In this document: one piece after another, positions 48,390-57,312 of the stretch
How positions within the stretch are numbered: the first letter of the stretch is position 1
Layout of the letters: the number at the start of each line of letters is the position of its first letter
Source: Candidatus Gastranaerophilales bacterium
GTDB taxonomy: Bacteria; Cyanobacteriota; Vampirovibrionia; Gastranaerophilales; Gastranaerophilaceae
Direction of reading: 5' to 3'
Assembly: GCA_944324455.1 (NCBI GenBank)
Contig: CALUWJ010000009.1
Span: forward strand, 1-64,000
DNA: 64,000 nucleotides
Made by a program: the position numbers and the translations under genes
Notes under the pieces: generated by a model
Seen by the model: only the letters and a program-made list of their open reading frames with translations
The model's database searches: none
Told to the model about the DNA's origin: nothing

Positions 48390-49241
48390 TTAAAGTGATA
48401 AATGCTTATTTGATGTAACGCTTGTAATTGCTTCAATTAATTGATGTATAAAATCTTCAATATATTCTTGTGTTGTCATACCATTTATTACAACATCAGC
48501 TATATCCATAGTGGGCCTTATGTGTCTAAAGGCTGTTTGATTAACGTCATGGAACTGCATTTGCGCAGCTAAACCCGTTTTTCCTCTGCTTGCCGCACGT
48601 GCAAACCATCTGTCTTTTATGACTTCAAAAGGCGTATATACATATATTTTTACATCAATTATATCCCTTAAAATCTCATGAAGAACATATAAACCTTCAT
48701 TTAAAATTAACTTAGCAGGTTTTTTTAATACTGAATTTTTTTTACTTTCACAAGTAATGAAATTATATAATGGTGAATATATTTCTTTTCCGTGTTTTAG
48801 CTCTTTTAAGTGTTCTTTCATTAGATTAAGGTCAATTGCATCAGGAGTATCAAAACTAAATCCTGATTCAAAGAGTTTTTCATAATTCCCTGCTTGGGAT
48901 AGTTCTTTTGATGCGTCTTTATAATAGTCATCGCAGCAAATAACTGTATAAACATTATCTGTATCTGATTTAAGACACGCTTTTGCAGCATTTTTAACAA
49001 GAGTTGTTTTTCCTGAAGCACTTTCTCCTGCAATTGACATAATGAATGTTGAATTTTTTTCTGATATCGCTTTTCTTGCGATGTTAAAAATAAACGCTTC
49101 ATTAATTCTTAAAATAAGCGGCTGTTTTTGTTTTCTATCCAGTGCAATTACTTCTCTAATATTTTCTAAAATTTTAGAAATTTTAGACATATTGGCAAGT
49201 TTTTTTGCTTGTTCAAGCTCATTTTTGTTTAATTCAGTCAT
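48390..49241 (-). CDS. P-loop kinase of the uridine kinase/phosphoribulokinase family
   Basis: 283 residues. Walker A is SIAGESASGKTTLVKNA (about residues 70-86), followed by VICCDDYYKD, FDTPDAIDLNLM, ILNEGLYVL and RDIIDVKIYVYT, the layout of uridine kinase/PRK-type enzymes. The C-terminal RHIRPTMDIADVVING is also typical. The N-terminal ~60 residues are an extra helical segment. Likely substrate is a nucleoside or sugar; not settled. Groups with a small gene and thiC on the same strand. Confidence 0.85.
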   Translation of the reverse strand: MTELNKNELEQAKKLANMSKISKILENIREVIALDRKQKQPLILRINEAFIFNIARKAISEKNSTFIMSIAGESASGKTTLVKNAAKACLKSDTDNVYTVICCDDYYKDASKELSQAGNYEKLFESGFSFDTPDAIDLNLMKEHLKELKHGKEIYSPLYNFITCESKKNSVLKKPAKLILNEGLYVLHEILRDIIDVKIYVYTPFEVIKDRWFARAASRGKTGLAAQMQFHDVNQTAFRHIRPTMDIADVVINGMTTQEYIEDFIHQLIEAITSVTSNKHLSL

Positions 49242-49255
49242 GATTAATCCAAACT

Positions 49256-49513
49256 TTATTCTTCATCTTCTTTAGCGGAGTCAAAATCTAATATTCCACC
49301 TTCATTTTCAAGCAATTTATAAGCCATATATGCACCTGTAGCAACTGCTTTTGGGTCTAAATCTGTTTTTTGGGCAATTTCAATGATGGCACTATTTAAT
49401 TCAGGGTTTTCATCTTTAATGTAATGAATCATATCCTTTCTCCAATTGCTTAAATCAGATAAGATTTCATTTATTACATTTTCTACATTTTCGGGTGAAA
49501 TTAGAGGTTGCAT
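49256..49513 (-). CDS. Conserved-looking small protein of unknown function
   Basis: 85 residues, soluble and acidic, starting MQPLISPENVENVINEILSD. Predicted helical with no cysteines or signal. Fourteen bases upstream of the kinase gene and probably co-transcribed with it. I do not recognise the family. Confidence 0.6.
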   Translation of the reverse strand: MQPLISPENVENVINEILSDLSNWRKDMIHYIKDENPELNSAIIEIAQKTDLDPKAVATGAYMAYKLLENEGGILDFDSAKEDEE

Positions 49514-49556
49514 AAATTAATTATATTAAAAGTATGCAACCTCGTCAATTTTATTT

Positions 49557-50834
49557 TTATTTATCAAAATGTTGTTTGAATAATTTCATAGAGCAGTATG
49601 AACCGCACATTGTACAGGGTTTTCCTTCTTTTGCTACATTTACTCCGTCAAAAGCGCTCTTATCTATGCAATTTTCAATTTGATCTTTCCAGTTCAATTC
49701 AACTCTTGCTTTTGAGATTAAAAAGTTTTTTTCTATTGCTTCTTTGTTTCCTCTTGCTAAGTCAGCACAATGCGCAGCAATTTTTGCTGTTATTATTCCT
49801 TCTCTAACTTGAGACGAATTAGGCAAGCTTATGTGTTCAGCTGGGGTTACATAACATAGAAAATCAGCGCCATGGTAAGCTGCTAGAGTTCCCCCGATAG
49901 CTGAAGTTATATGATCATACCCAGGAGCGCAATCACAAGCTAAAGGCCCTAGAACATATAATGGAGCATATTCTGTTAATTCTTTTATTGTTTTAATCAT
50001 TGATGGAATTTTATCTAATGAAACATGTCCAGGGCCTTCTACCATTGCTTGAACACCGGCATTTTTGGCTCTTTTAACAAGTTCACCCAATACTATAGTT
50101 TCAGCAACTTGTGCTCTATCTCCAGCATCGGCTGTACATCCAGGTCTTAAACCATCTCCAAGAGATAAAGTAACATCATATTGTTTAACTAAATCTAAAA
50201 GTTCATCATAGTATTGATATAATGGGTTTTCTAAGCCTGTTTTTTTAATCCAGCAAGCAAGCATAGAACCGCCTCTTGAAACAATACCTGTTAATCTTTT
50301 TTGTTTTTCTAATTGATCTATTACAAATTTTGTTACTCCGCAATGAACTGTTATAAAATCAACTCCGTCATTACATTGTTTTTCAATATCAGAAAACAGT
50401 TTATCTTTTGATAATTTAGCAATATCTTTAAATTCATCAAGCGCTTCTTTTCCTGCTTGATACATAGGAACTGTACCAATAGGAAGTTTTGTAGCTGCTA
50501 TAATAGCTTGTCTTGTTTCATCAACGTATTTACCTGTTGACAAATCCATTAGTACATCTGCTCCTGCTTGTTCTATTACTCTTGTTTTATCTAATTCTTC
50601 ATCAATGGATGATTTTTCGTTTGATGTACCTATATTTGCATTAATTTTAACTTTTAAACCTTCACCAACTGCAACCGGTGTTGAGTTTTTTCTTTTGTTG
50701 TTTTTTAGTATTACAATTCTTCCTTGTGCAATTTTTTCTCTTATATATTCAACATCTACTTTTTCCATTCTCGCTACTTGATACATTTCATCAGTAACAA
50801 TTCCTTGCTTGGCTTGTAGTATCTGCGTTGTCAT
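49557..50834 (-). CDS. thiC: Phosphomethylpyrimidine synthase
   Basis: 425 residues, the short anaerobe-type ThiC. It converts aminoimidazole ribotide to HMP-P for thiamine using a non-canonical radical SAM cluster; the CX2CX4C ligands are in CTMCGSYCSMK at the C-terminus. VKINANIGTSNEKSS, LGDGLRPGCTADAGDRAQ and EGPGHVSLDKIP are diagnostic. AGGAG precedes the ATG. I do not see a TPP riboswitch in the 9-base gap to the upstream aldolase gene. Secure. Confidence 0.96.
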   Translation of the reverse strand: MTTQILQAKQGIVTDEMYQVARMEKVDVEYIREKIAQGRIVILKNNKRKNSTPVAVGEGLKVKINANIGTSNEKSSIDEELDKTRVIEQAGADVLMDLSTGKYVDETRQAIIAATKLPIGTVPMYQAGKEALDEFKDIAKLSKDKLFSDIEKQCNDGVDFITVHCGVTKFVIDQLEKQKRLTGIVSRGGSMLACWIKKTGLENPLYQYYDELLDLVKQYDVTLSLGDGLRPGCTADAGDRAQVAETIVLGELVKRAKNAGVQAMVEGPGHVSLDKIPSMIKTIKELTEYAPLYVLGPLACDCAPGYDHITSAIGGTLAAYHGADFLCYVTPAEHISLPNSSQVREGIITAKIAAHCADLARGNKEAIEKNFLISKARVELNWKDQIENCIDKSAFDGVNVAKEGKPCTMCGSYCSMKLFKQHFDK

Positions 50835-50843
50835 ATTTATCTC

Positions 50844-51482
50844 CTATTTTTTTATGTAAAGTTGTCTAATTTCAGCTATTTGTTTTTTGTTTAATGATTT
50901 TGCGCTAGAAATAATTTCTGCACCAAAATAAGTTTGTATATATGCTCTTAGTGATTCAAGCTGATAAAATGCATTTTGTAGTGTATCAGCACCTAAAACC
51001 ACACCATGGTTTTGCAATAATACAACATTGTTGTTTTCAAAGTATTTACCGACTATATCTGCTAACTCTATTGTTGATGGGCAATAATAAGGAATTAGGG
51101 GGATTTCATTGTACATTAAGGCAAAATCAGGTAATATAGCTTTTGTTATTGGTTTTCCTGCAACACAAAAAGCTGTAATTACAGGACAATGACAATGAAT
51201 AATTGCATTAATATCATCCCTTTTTGTATATATTTCAGTGTGCATTATTTTTTCGCTGGAGGCTTTTTTATTTCCCTCTATTAAATTGCCGTTGTAATCT
51301 ATTAAGACTATATCATTTTCATCCATGTCATTTAAGCATACTCCGCTTGCGGTGATTAAGATACCATTATTAGTTCTTGTTGAAACATTTCCACTTGTAG
51401 ATGGCGACATTTCTTTTTGATAAAGTCTTTTTGACCAATATAATATGTCGCTTTTTGAGCCGTGTTCTTTAAATTCCATCAT
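50844..51482 (-). CDS. Class II aldolase/adducin-family protein
   Basis: 212 residues. Zinc ligands and catalytic residues typical of fuculose-phosphate aldolase-type enzymes are visible: SPSTSGNVSTR, ASSEKIMHTEIY (catalytic Glu), NAIIHCHCP and LLQNHGVVLG. It may act on a fuculose-, rhamnulose- or ribulose-phosphate, or be a MtnB-like dehydratase. Two ATGs (51482 and 51479) follow AAGGAGTT; the second is better spaced. Nine bases before thiC. Confidence 0.87.
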   Translation of the reverse strand: MMEFKEHGSKSDILYWSKRLYQKEMSPSTSGNVSTRTNNGILITASGVCLNDMDENDIVLIDYNGNLIEGNKKASSEKIMHTEIYTKRDDINAIIHCHCPVITAFCVAGKPITKAILPDFALMYNEIPLIPYYCPSTIELADIVGKYFENNNVVLLQNHGVVLGADTLQNAFYQLESLRAYIQTYFGAEIISSAKSLNKKQIAEIRQLYIKK

Positions 51483-51589
51483 AACTCCTTTTTTATAATT
51501 ATTATTGTACTAAAAAAATGTTTATGTTTAAATAGAATTAGCAATATTATTTTTTAATATTGACTCTATAAGAAAGTTGGTTTAAAACC

Positions 51590-52465
51590 ATTAAAAATAT
51601 CAAATTAGCTAAAAATGCCGGTTTTTGTTATGGCGTTAAAAGAGCCGTTGAGACTACAAAGAAAATAAAAAAAGAAAACCCGAATAAAAAAGTTTCAGTT
51701 TTGGGTGAATTGATACATAATTCGCATGTTATTTCTGAGTTAGAAAATTTAGGCATAGAAACAATATATGAGCCTGAGCAAAATGCTTGTGGAATTTGTA
51801 TTATAAGAAGCCATGGTGAAAGTATTGACGTATTTAATAAGGTTCAAAGCTGCGGTTATGAACTTGTTGATTTAACATGTTTTGATGTTAAAAAAGTACA
51901 GCAAAAAGCCATGGAAATGGCTAAAGAAGGTTTTTTTGTAATTATTTTAGGAAAAAAAGAGCACCCTGAAGTAAAAGCAATTTGTGCTAATGCAAAGGAT
52001 GTCGCGCTAAATCCGGATAATATTTTTGTAGCATCAAATGTGCAAGCACTTAAAGATATTGAATTTAAAATTAAATCAGTTAAAAAAGTGGGAGTAGTTT
52101 TGCAAACTACTCAAACATTTGAGTATCTTTTAGATGTTATTGATTATTTATCTTGTATTTGTAAAGTGTTAAAAATCGAAAATACAATTTGTCCTTCAAC
52201 CTCATTAAGGCAAAATGAAGCAAAAAAATTAGCCCAAGAATCCGATTTAATGGTGGTTGTTGGTTCTAAAAAAAGTGCGAACACCACACATCTTGCTGAA
52301 ATATTACAAAAAATTACTAAGACTATTCATATTGAACATCAAGAAGAATTAAAAAATTATACCGAATTAATAAAAACATCGGTAAATATAGGTGTAACAG
52401 CCGGTGCTTCAACACCTGATTCTATAATAAACGAAGTAATAATAAAATTAGAAAATATAAATTAG
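51590..52465 (+). CDS. ispH: 4-hydroxy-3-methylbut-2-enyl diphosphate reductase, ATT start
   Basis: 291 residues if started at ATT 51590. IspH (LytB) makes IPP/DMAPP in the last MEP-pathway step with a 4Fe-4S cluster. The essential N-terminal motif KLAKNAGFCYGVKRAVE, with the first cluster cysteine, lies upstream of the first usual start codon (TTG 51701), so that start would delete it. An in-frame TAA is at 51569-51571 and no ATG, GTG or TTG is well placed; ATT gives the expected MKNIKLAK-type opening. Other ligands: LTCFDVKKVQ (second Cys) and NTICPSTSLRQ (third Cys); C-terminal GVTAGASTPDSIINEV. Thirteen bases precede rpsA. Confidence 0.88.
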   Translation: MKNIKLAKNAGFCYGVKRAVETTKKIKKENPNKKVSVLGELIHNSHVISELENLGIETIYEPEQNACGICIIRSHGESIDVFNKVQSCGYELVDLTCFDVKKVQQKAMEMAKEGFFVIILGKKEHPEVKAICANAKDVALNPDNIFVASNVQALKDIEFKIKSVKKVGVVLQTTQTFEYLLDVIDYLSCICKVLKIENTICPSTSLRQNEAKKLAQESDLMVVVGSKKSANTTHLAEILQKITKTIHIEHQEELKNYTELIKTSVNIGVTAGASTPDSIINEVIIKLENIN

Positions 52466-52478
52466 AAAGGAAAAATAA

Positions 52479-53546
52479 ATGTCAAACGAAACAATGACTA
52501 ATGATGAATTTGAACAATTGTTGCTAAATTCATACACTTACAAAATCAACGTTGCTGACGTTGTAAAAGGCGTAGTTGTAAAAAAAGAAAAAGATGGCTA
52601 CTTAGTTGATATCGGTGCTAAAACTGAAGCATTTTTACCAAATAGAGAAATTTCTAATTTCCCAGATAAAAATGTTGACGATATCATTAAACTTTGGGAT
52701 GAAAAAGAATTTTACATCATCAAGGATGAAGAAGATGATGAAGTTGCCATTCTTTCATTGAAAAAAGTTTCATGCGCGCAAGCTTGGCAAAAACTTGCCG
52801 AAATTAAAAACAACAATGAAAACTGCATTGCAAAAGTTCTTTCTTCTGTTAAAGGTGGTTTAATTGCTGAAATCGAAGGATTAAGAGGATTTATTCCATC
52901 TAGCCAATTAAGAACTGGTGCACCATCTGAAATGCAAGTTGGACAAGAAATTGAAGTTAAAATTCTTGAAGCTGACCCAAAAAGAAATAAACTTATCTTA
53001 TCTCAGAGACAAGTTTATACTCAACAAAGAGAAATGGTTGCTGATGAAATTATTTCAAAATTAGCAGTTGACCAAGTTGTTGAAGGTGAAGTAGTTAGAA
53101 TTGCTGATTTTGGTGCTTTTGTTGATATTGAAGGAATTGACGGTTTACTTCCAATTTCTGAAATTTCATGGGAAAGAATCAAACATCCTTCTGATGTTAT
53201 TCAATTAGGCCAAAAAATTCAAGTTAAAATTATTAAAATTGATGAAGACCTAAAAAGAATTTCTCTTTCACTCAAGAGAATGGGTGCAAATCCTTGGGAA
53301 GAAATTGTTGATAAATTTAAAGAAGGTGATGTTATTAAAGGTACAATTAATAAAATAACTTCTTTTGGTGCTTTTATTAATATCTACCCTGGTGTTGAAG
53401 CACTATTACCTTCATCAGAAATTGGTGATGGACAAGTAAACATTAATTCTATGTTTAACTTAGGTGATGAAGTTGAAGTTTTAATTAAAAAATTCACTCC
53501 TCAAGAACATAGAATTGGTTTATCAATGAAAGATATTCAAAAATAA
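52479..53546 (+). CDS. rpsA: 30S ribosomal protein S1 homolog (four S1 domains)
   Basis: 355 residues. S1 OB-folds start near residues 21 (VVKGVVVKKEKDGYLVDIG), 111 (CIAKVLSSVKGGLIAEIEG), 199 (VVEGEVVRIADFGAFVDIEG) and 285 (VIKGTINKITSFGAFINI). The third is the most canonical. It binds mRNA near the ribosome platform; shorter S1 proteins of this kind are usual outside Proteobacteria. AAAGGA precedes the ATG. The ispH-rpsA order is common in anaerobes. Confidence 0.9.
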   Translation: MSNETMTNDEFEQLLLNSYTYKINVADVVKGVVVKKEKDGYLVDIGAKTEAFLPNREISNFPDKNVDDIIKLWDEKEFYIIKDEEDDEVAILSLKKVSCAQAWQKLAEIKNNNENCIAKVLSSVKGGLIAEIEGLRGFIPSSQLRTGAPSEMQVGQEIEVKILEADPKRNKLILSQRQVYTQQREMVADEIISKLAVDQVVEGEVVRIADFGAFVDIEGIDGLLPISEISWERIKHPSDVIQLGQKIQVKIIKIDEDLKRISLSLKRMGANPWEEIVDKFKEGDVIKGTINKITSFGAFINIYPGVEALLPSSEIGDGQVNINSMFNLGDEVEVLIKKFTPQEHRIGLSMKDIQK

Positions 53547-53559
53547 TTTTTTTATTATT

Positions 53560-53590
53560 AAAAGAGCAACTTTTTTAGTTGCTCTTTTTT
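53560..53590. terminator. rpsA terminator (bidirectional)
   Basis: AAAGAGCAACT and AGTTGCTCTTT form the stem with a T-run beyond; A-tract on the other side. It lies between rpsA and a convergent hypothetical gene. Confidence 0.85.
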
Positions 53591-54540
53591 TATTCAAAAT
53601 CATCTAAATCTTCATCTAATTCTTCATCCATTTCCATCAATTCTTGAATTGTTTCCATTGGAATTTCATTATCTGATATATATGTAAGCGTTAACGGATT
53701 TTCAAAACGTAAAAAATCCATAAGCTCACATGTTGTAAATTCTTCATTATTTATAAAAAAATCTTGTTCTTCTTCAATTAATCTCTCTATCATTTTAATG
53801 TTTTCTTGGTTTGCTTCTGAAATCATAATGGCTAAAGGAAAGCTAAATTCTTTATTATAGCCATTTTTTTGCGCAATTTGCAAAACTTTTTGTCCATACG
53901 CTGATTTTTCTTTGCTGTCTATTCCCAAAAGGGCGGTATTTATGTCCAAATTATTAAAATTTTCATCATTTAATAATGCTTCGGCTATATTTCCATTTTT
54001 ACTGTTGGTTGCACTAAGGATATGTAACATCATTCCTCGTATTGGTTCATTTTCATCACAAGGAGCATCATTGAACATTTTTTTTAGGTCGTTCATTAAT
54101 TTTTGTGTTTCTTTGTTGTATTGAATAACATCATTTGAAGCAAATTTTTCTTTTAATTGTTTGTATAATTTTATCATTGCTTTTATGTCTTCTTGGGATT
54201 TTGGCTTGTAGTCAAACATTTGTGCTTTAATTTGGTTGATATAATTATCTGGTGTTCTATCCAAACCCATTAACATATATGTATCAAAATCAGGGTTCAT
54301 ATTTATTGTTTGAAATATTTTTGTTTTCTTTAGTTCTTCTGTTTTAAAACCATCTTTAATTAATTGCGTATATAAATTGACCATGGGGTTGTTTAAAAAT
54401 GATTGCATATCTATTTGACAATATGGGATTTTTGAACTTTCTTTATCATTAGTTTGTCCTTTGAAAGACAACTGTGTGTTGGATGACTTTTTGATGTTTT
54501 TCGCATTGTTTAGTGACATCGTAACTGGTGAAATTTGCAT
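53590..54540 (-). CDS. Hypothetical protein with N-terminal LSFKG segment
   Basis: 316 residues. It begins MQISPVTMSLNNAKNIKK, then NTQLSFKGQ near residue 24-30; otherwise soluble, helical and Asp/Glu-rich, ending in a run of acidic residues. No signal peptide and no domain recognised. From memory, an N-terminal S-F-K-G element is common in gut Melainabacteria proteins of unknown function, which I use only as a weak lineage hint. A GGAAGG site precedes ATG 54540. Confidence 0.65.
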   Translation of the reverse strand: MQISPVTMSLNNAKNIKKSSNTQLSFKGQTNDKESSKIPYCQIDMQSFLNNPMVNLYTQLIKDGFKTEELKKTKIFQTINMNPDFDTYMLMGLDRTPDNYINQIKAQMFDYKPKSQEDIKAMIKLYKQLKEKFASNDVIQYNKETQKLMNDLKKMFNDAPCDENEPIRGMMLHILSATNSKNGNIAEALLNDENFNNLDINTALLGIDSKEKSAYGQKVLQIAQKNGYNKEFSFPLAIMISEANQENIKMIERLIEEEQDFFINNEEFTTCELMDFLRFENPLTLTYISDNEIPMETIQELMEMDEELDEDLDDFE

Positions 54541-54630
54541 AAAATAACCTTCCTTTTTTATTGAATAATTATAAAAAATTGGAAGGTTAAAAAAGTTGCT
54601 ATTATTTTAACAAAACTTAATTTTTATTTC

Positions 54631-54828
54631 TTATCCTCTTTTGACAACTGTTGTTAGCGGTTCGCCATAACTATCGAAATGTCCTGTTGTTTCTTCAATT
54701 GTATATGTAATTGTTCCGTCTTTTTCTTTTAAGTCATTTGCCAATTTAATTGCATCGTTAATGTTTGAAAATTCTCCCGCTAAATCAGGATTATATGAAC
54801 CTTGTTTTTTGATAAATACATTATACAT
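54631..54828 (-). CDS. Small hypothetical protein
   Basis: 65 residues starting MYNVFIKKQGSYNPDLAGEF. A strong AAGGAG site sits upstream of ATG 54828, supporting it as a real gene. The content (INDAIKLANDLKEKDGTITYTI) suggests a small alpha/beta fold. No family recognised. Confidence 0.6.
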   Translation of the reverse strand: MYNVFIKKQGSYNPDLAGEFSNINDAIKLANDLKEKDGTITYTIEETTGHFDSYGEPLTTVVKRG

Positions 54829-54861
54829 AATATTATCTCCTTGTTTTACAATATTAAAATA

Positions 54862-55215
54862 TCACTCTATTATTACAAATGCAATGGATTTTTCTTTTTC
54901 ATGTGAAATTGATAGTTGAATTTTGTATTTTTTTAATTCTTCAATTAAAATATTAACAAATACCGAGCCATTGTCGTTTTTTAAAATTTCTATTTTTGAA
55001 TATGGGATTAATTTGTTGTAAATATTAGAAAAAGCTTTAACAACTGCTTCTTTAGCGCAATATCTGGCGCAAAGATGAGGGGCGGGGGTTTTGTTTTTAA
55101 AGCAATATTCAAGTTCATTTTGAGTAAAGATTTTTTTTAAGAATTTTATATCTTTCTCAAGAACTTTATCTTCAAATCGTGAATTGTCTTCAATATCTAC
55201 GCCTATATTTAACAT
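54862..55215 (-). CDS. acpS: Holo-[acyl-carrier-protein] synthase
   Basis: 117 residues. AcpS loads 4'-phosphopantetheine onto ACP. IGVDIEDNSRFED (Mg-binding Asp) and FTQNELEYCF, LCARYCAKEAVVKAFSN (catalytic Glu/Lys) and SISHEKEKSIAFVI are the family motifs. ATG start at 55215. Secure. Confidence 0.93.
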   Translation of the reverse strand: MLNIGVDIEDNSRFEDKVLEKDIKFLKKIFTQNELEYCFKNKTPAPHLCARYCAKEAVVKAFSNIYNKLIPYSKIEILKNDNGSVFVNILIEELKKYKIQLSISHEKEKSIAFVIIE

Positions 55216-55392
55216 ACAAAAATAATAGCATAAAAATATTATAAAAATTAATTGTTATAAAGCTCAAATTTATCGATAACATATGAAATTGTTTTGGAAA
55301 AATTTTTTAACAAGCAGTTTAAAAAATATTGTTTTTTTATTAATTAATAAAAGAGTTCTGTAAATTATTTGTTTAAAAAATTAAAAGAAAAC
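55216..55392. other. AT-rich intergenic region
   Basis: Between acpS and the rpsR terminator. Homopolymer-rich (runs of A or T) with no open frame, tRNA or obvious structure. Confidence 0.4.
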
Positions 55393-55416
55393 AAAAAACA
55401 CCTGATTTTATATCAG
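55393..55416 (-). terminator. rpsF-ssb-rpsR operon terminator
   Basis: AACACCTGAT pairs with ATCAGGTGTT around a short T-rich loop, flanked by A- and T-tracts, 27 bases beyond the rpsR stop. Confidence 0.85.
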
Positions 55417-55442
55417 GTGTTTTTTGTAATTAAAAATTAAAA

Positions 55443-55676
55443 TTAATTATCAAAAACGTATGCCATTAAGCCTGATTCTCTTGCTTTTTTAACAGCATTT
55501 GATAACATTCTTTGATGTTTTGCACATGTTCCTGTAATTCTTCTTGGAAGAATTTTGCCGGCTTCTGATAAAAATCTTTTCAATTTAGAAACATCTTTAT
55601 AATCTAAACAATCGATTTTATCATTGCAAAAAGAACAATTTTTTTTCTTTTTAACATCTTTTAAATCTTTAGCCAT
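55443..55676 (-). CDS. rpsR: 30S ribosomal protein S18
   Basis: 77 residues. The N-terminus carries [16 protein letters not shown], the cysteine-bearing form, followed by the S18 core [19 protein letters not shown] and [17 protein letters not shown]18 pairs with S6 on the platform. Third gene of rpsF-ssb-rpsR. Secure. Confidence 0.96.
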   Translation of the reverse strand: MAKDLKDVKKKKNCSFCNDKIDCLDYKDVSKLKRFLSEAGKILPRRITGTCAKHQRMLSNAVKKARESGLMAYVFDN

Positions 55677-55712
55677 TTTTATTTATTTTCCTTTTCTAGT
55701 TTTCGACCACCG

Positions 55713-56114
55713 TTAGAACGGTATTTCATCTTCATCTATTAAATCTTGTGCTATTTCATCTTGGTTAAATGAAACAATATTTTCTGAATTTTGCACTGCT
55801 GCGGTTGCTTTTGATGAACCTGCACCCATTTTTTCAACTGCATTTGCATTAATTTCAAAAACTTTCTTGTCTTTTCCGTTTGGAAGTTTATATGTATTGA
55901 TTTGCAATCTGCCTTCTACTATAACTTCATCACCTTGCGCAACGGTAGCAGAAATATTTTCTGCCAAATTTCCGAAAGCAACAACTCTCAAAATTGTTTC
56001 ATTTTGAGGGTCAATATTCAAGCTAAAGCCGGCAATTGCCATATCATTTTGTGTAAATCTTTTTTCGGGCGCTTTAACAACTGTGCCTGAAACAAATGCT
56101 TTTGCAAATGACAT
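55713..56114 (-). CDS. ssb: Single-stranded DNA-binding protein
   Basis: 133 residues. OB-fold motifs VSGTVVKAPEKRFTQND, LRVVAFGNLAENI and QGDEVIVEGRLQINTY are present, and the C-terminus ends DLIDEDEIPF, the acidic tip that recruits partners. The ATG follows the rpsF stop directly, with AAGGA inside rpsF. The link of ssb with rpsF and rpsR is ancient and common. Secure. Confidence 0.95.
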   Translation of the reverse strand: MSFAKAFVSGTVVKAPEKRFTQNDMAIAGFSLNIDPQNETILRVVAFGNLAENISATVAQGDEVIVEGRLQINTYKLPNGKDKKVFEINANAVEKMGAGSSKATAAVQNSENIVSFNQDEIAQDLIDEDEIPF

Positions 56115-56405
56115 TTATGCGCATTCCTTTTTAGTAAACATAATACGGATAACAGAATCGTTAAGTTTCAATTGTCTTTTTAATTCTGTAATTTTATCTG
56201 ATGGAATAGTAATAACTTGATTAACCATAAAACCATCACTGAAGCCTTGTACTTCGTAAGCAAGTTTTTTTCTTCCCATTTTGTCACAATTTGAAACTTG
56301 TCCGCCTAGTGTTGTAATGATTTCTTCAACGCGAGCGATAACTTTATCAGCTTCTTCGTTATCAAGATTTGGTTTGATTATTGTGAATAATTCGTAATTT
56401 TTCAT
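56115..56405 (-). CDS. rpsF: 30S ribosomal protein S6
   Basis: 96 residues. YELFTIIKPNLDNEEADKVI, GRKKLAYEVQGFSDGFMVNQ and LNDSVIRIMFTKKE are S6 motifs. AAAGGAG precedes the ATG at 56405. First gene of the operon, with a leader hairpin upstream. Secure. Confidence 0.96.
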   Translation of the reverse strand: MKNYELFTIIKPNLDNEEADKVIARVEEIITTLGGQVSNCDKMGRKKLAYEVQGFSDGFMVNQVITIPSDKITELKRQLKLNDSVIRIMFTKKECA

Positions 56406-56423
56406 TTTTTCTCCTTTGGTGAT

Positions 56424-56456
56424 TATGTATGTTAGATATTAACACGAACATACATA
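56424..56456 (-). promoter_or_regulatory. Inverted repeat in the rpsF leader
   Basis: TATGTATGTT and AACATACATA form a perfect 10-bp stem with a 13-base loop, just upstream of the rpsF ribosome binding site. S6:S18 complexes regulate rpsF operons through a leader RNA in several bacteria; this may be such an element or a different repressor site. I cannot see the known CCG-bulge motif clearly. Confidence 0.4.
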
Positions 56457-56507
56457 CAAAACAAGAAAAAAATTGATTTTTTCGATATTTATAAAGTTTT
56501 GTTTTGT

Positions 56508-57302
56508 TTATGGCTCATATTCGCCATAAAATACAAATTTTGCAGGTCCTTGCATGTATACATGGTTATCTTCTCTATATTCTATATTCAATACACCCCC
56601 TGGAAGTACCACATCACATTTCCTGCCTATTAAACCTCTTTTAACCCCCGCTACAACGCTTGCACAAGCTCCTGTGCCGCAAGCTAGAGTTATTCCGCAG
56701 CCTCTTTCCCAAACATTCATTTTAATTCTGTTTGATGAAATTATATTTACAAATTCAACATTTGTTTTTTCGGGAAAAATTGGGTCGTTTTCGATTGAAG
56801 AACCAAAAGCTCGTGCTTGAATTTCTGCGTCTTCTTCGCAAAATATTACGCAATGCGGATTTCCCATTGAAACAGCAGTGGCACTATAACTTTGGACTTG
56901 AAAATTAATCGGATTTTCGCAATTTACAGGTATTGAGGATGGCTCTAATATGGGTTCACCCATATCAACTAACACATTTCCATTAGGAAGTATTTCGGGT
57001 GTTATTATTCCTGCCAGTGTTTCAGTGCTAAATTTATCTTTTGATATTAAATTATGCTTTTTAACAAAATTTGCAAAACACCTAATTCCATTTCCGCACA
57101 TTTGTGCAATAGTTCCATCGGAATTAAAAAATTTCCAGCCAATATCTGCTATTTGTGATTCTGTTGGGCAAAATAATCCATCAGCCCCAACTCCAAAGTT
57201 TCTATCACACATTTTAGAGGCTAAATCTGATGTTGCAATGTCATCAAACAAGATTATAAAATCGTTTCCTAAACCTTGCCATTTTTCAAATTTTATCGAC
57301 AT
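56508..57302 (-). CDS. dapF: Diaminopimelate epimerase
   Basis: 264 residues. Converts LL- to meso-diaminopimelate for lysine and peptidoglycan. Both catalytic cysteines are present: MCGNGIRCFANF (about residue 70) and LACGTGACASVVAG (about residue 208). QGLGNDFIILFDD opens the protein. AAGGGA precedes the ATG. Ten bases after the M20 peptidase gene. Secure. Confidence 0.95.
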   Translation of the reverse strand: MSIKFEKWQGLGNDFIILFDDIATSDLASKMCDRNFGVGADGLFCPTESQIADIGWKFFNSDGTIAQMCGNGIRCFANFVKKHNLISKDKFSTETLAGIITPEILPNGNVLVDMGEPILEPSSIPVNCENPINFQVQSYSATAVSMGNPHCVIFCEEDAEIQARAFGSSIENDPIFPEKTNVEFVNIISSNRIKMNVWERGCGITLACGTGACASVVAGVKRGLIGRKCDVVLPGGVLNIEYREDNHVYMQGPAKFVFYGEYEP

Positions 57303-57312
57303 AATTTCCCTT

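Noticed and set aside
50835-50843. TPP riboswitch before thiC
   Set aside because: Only nine bases separate thiC from the upstream aldolase gene, and the region upstream of that gene (51483-51589) is too short and AT-rich to show the conserved TPP core.
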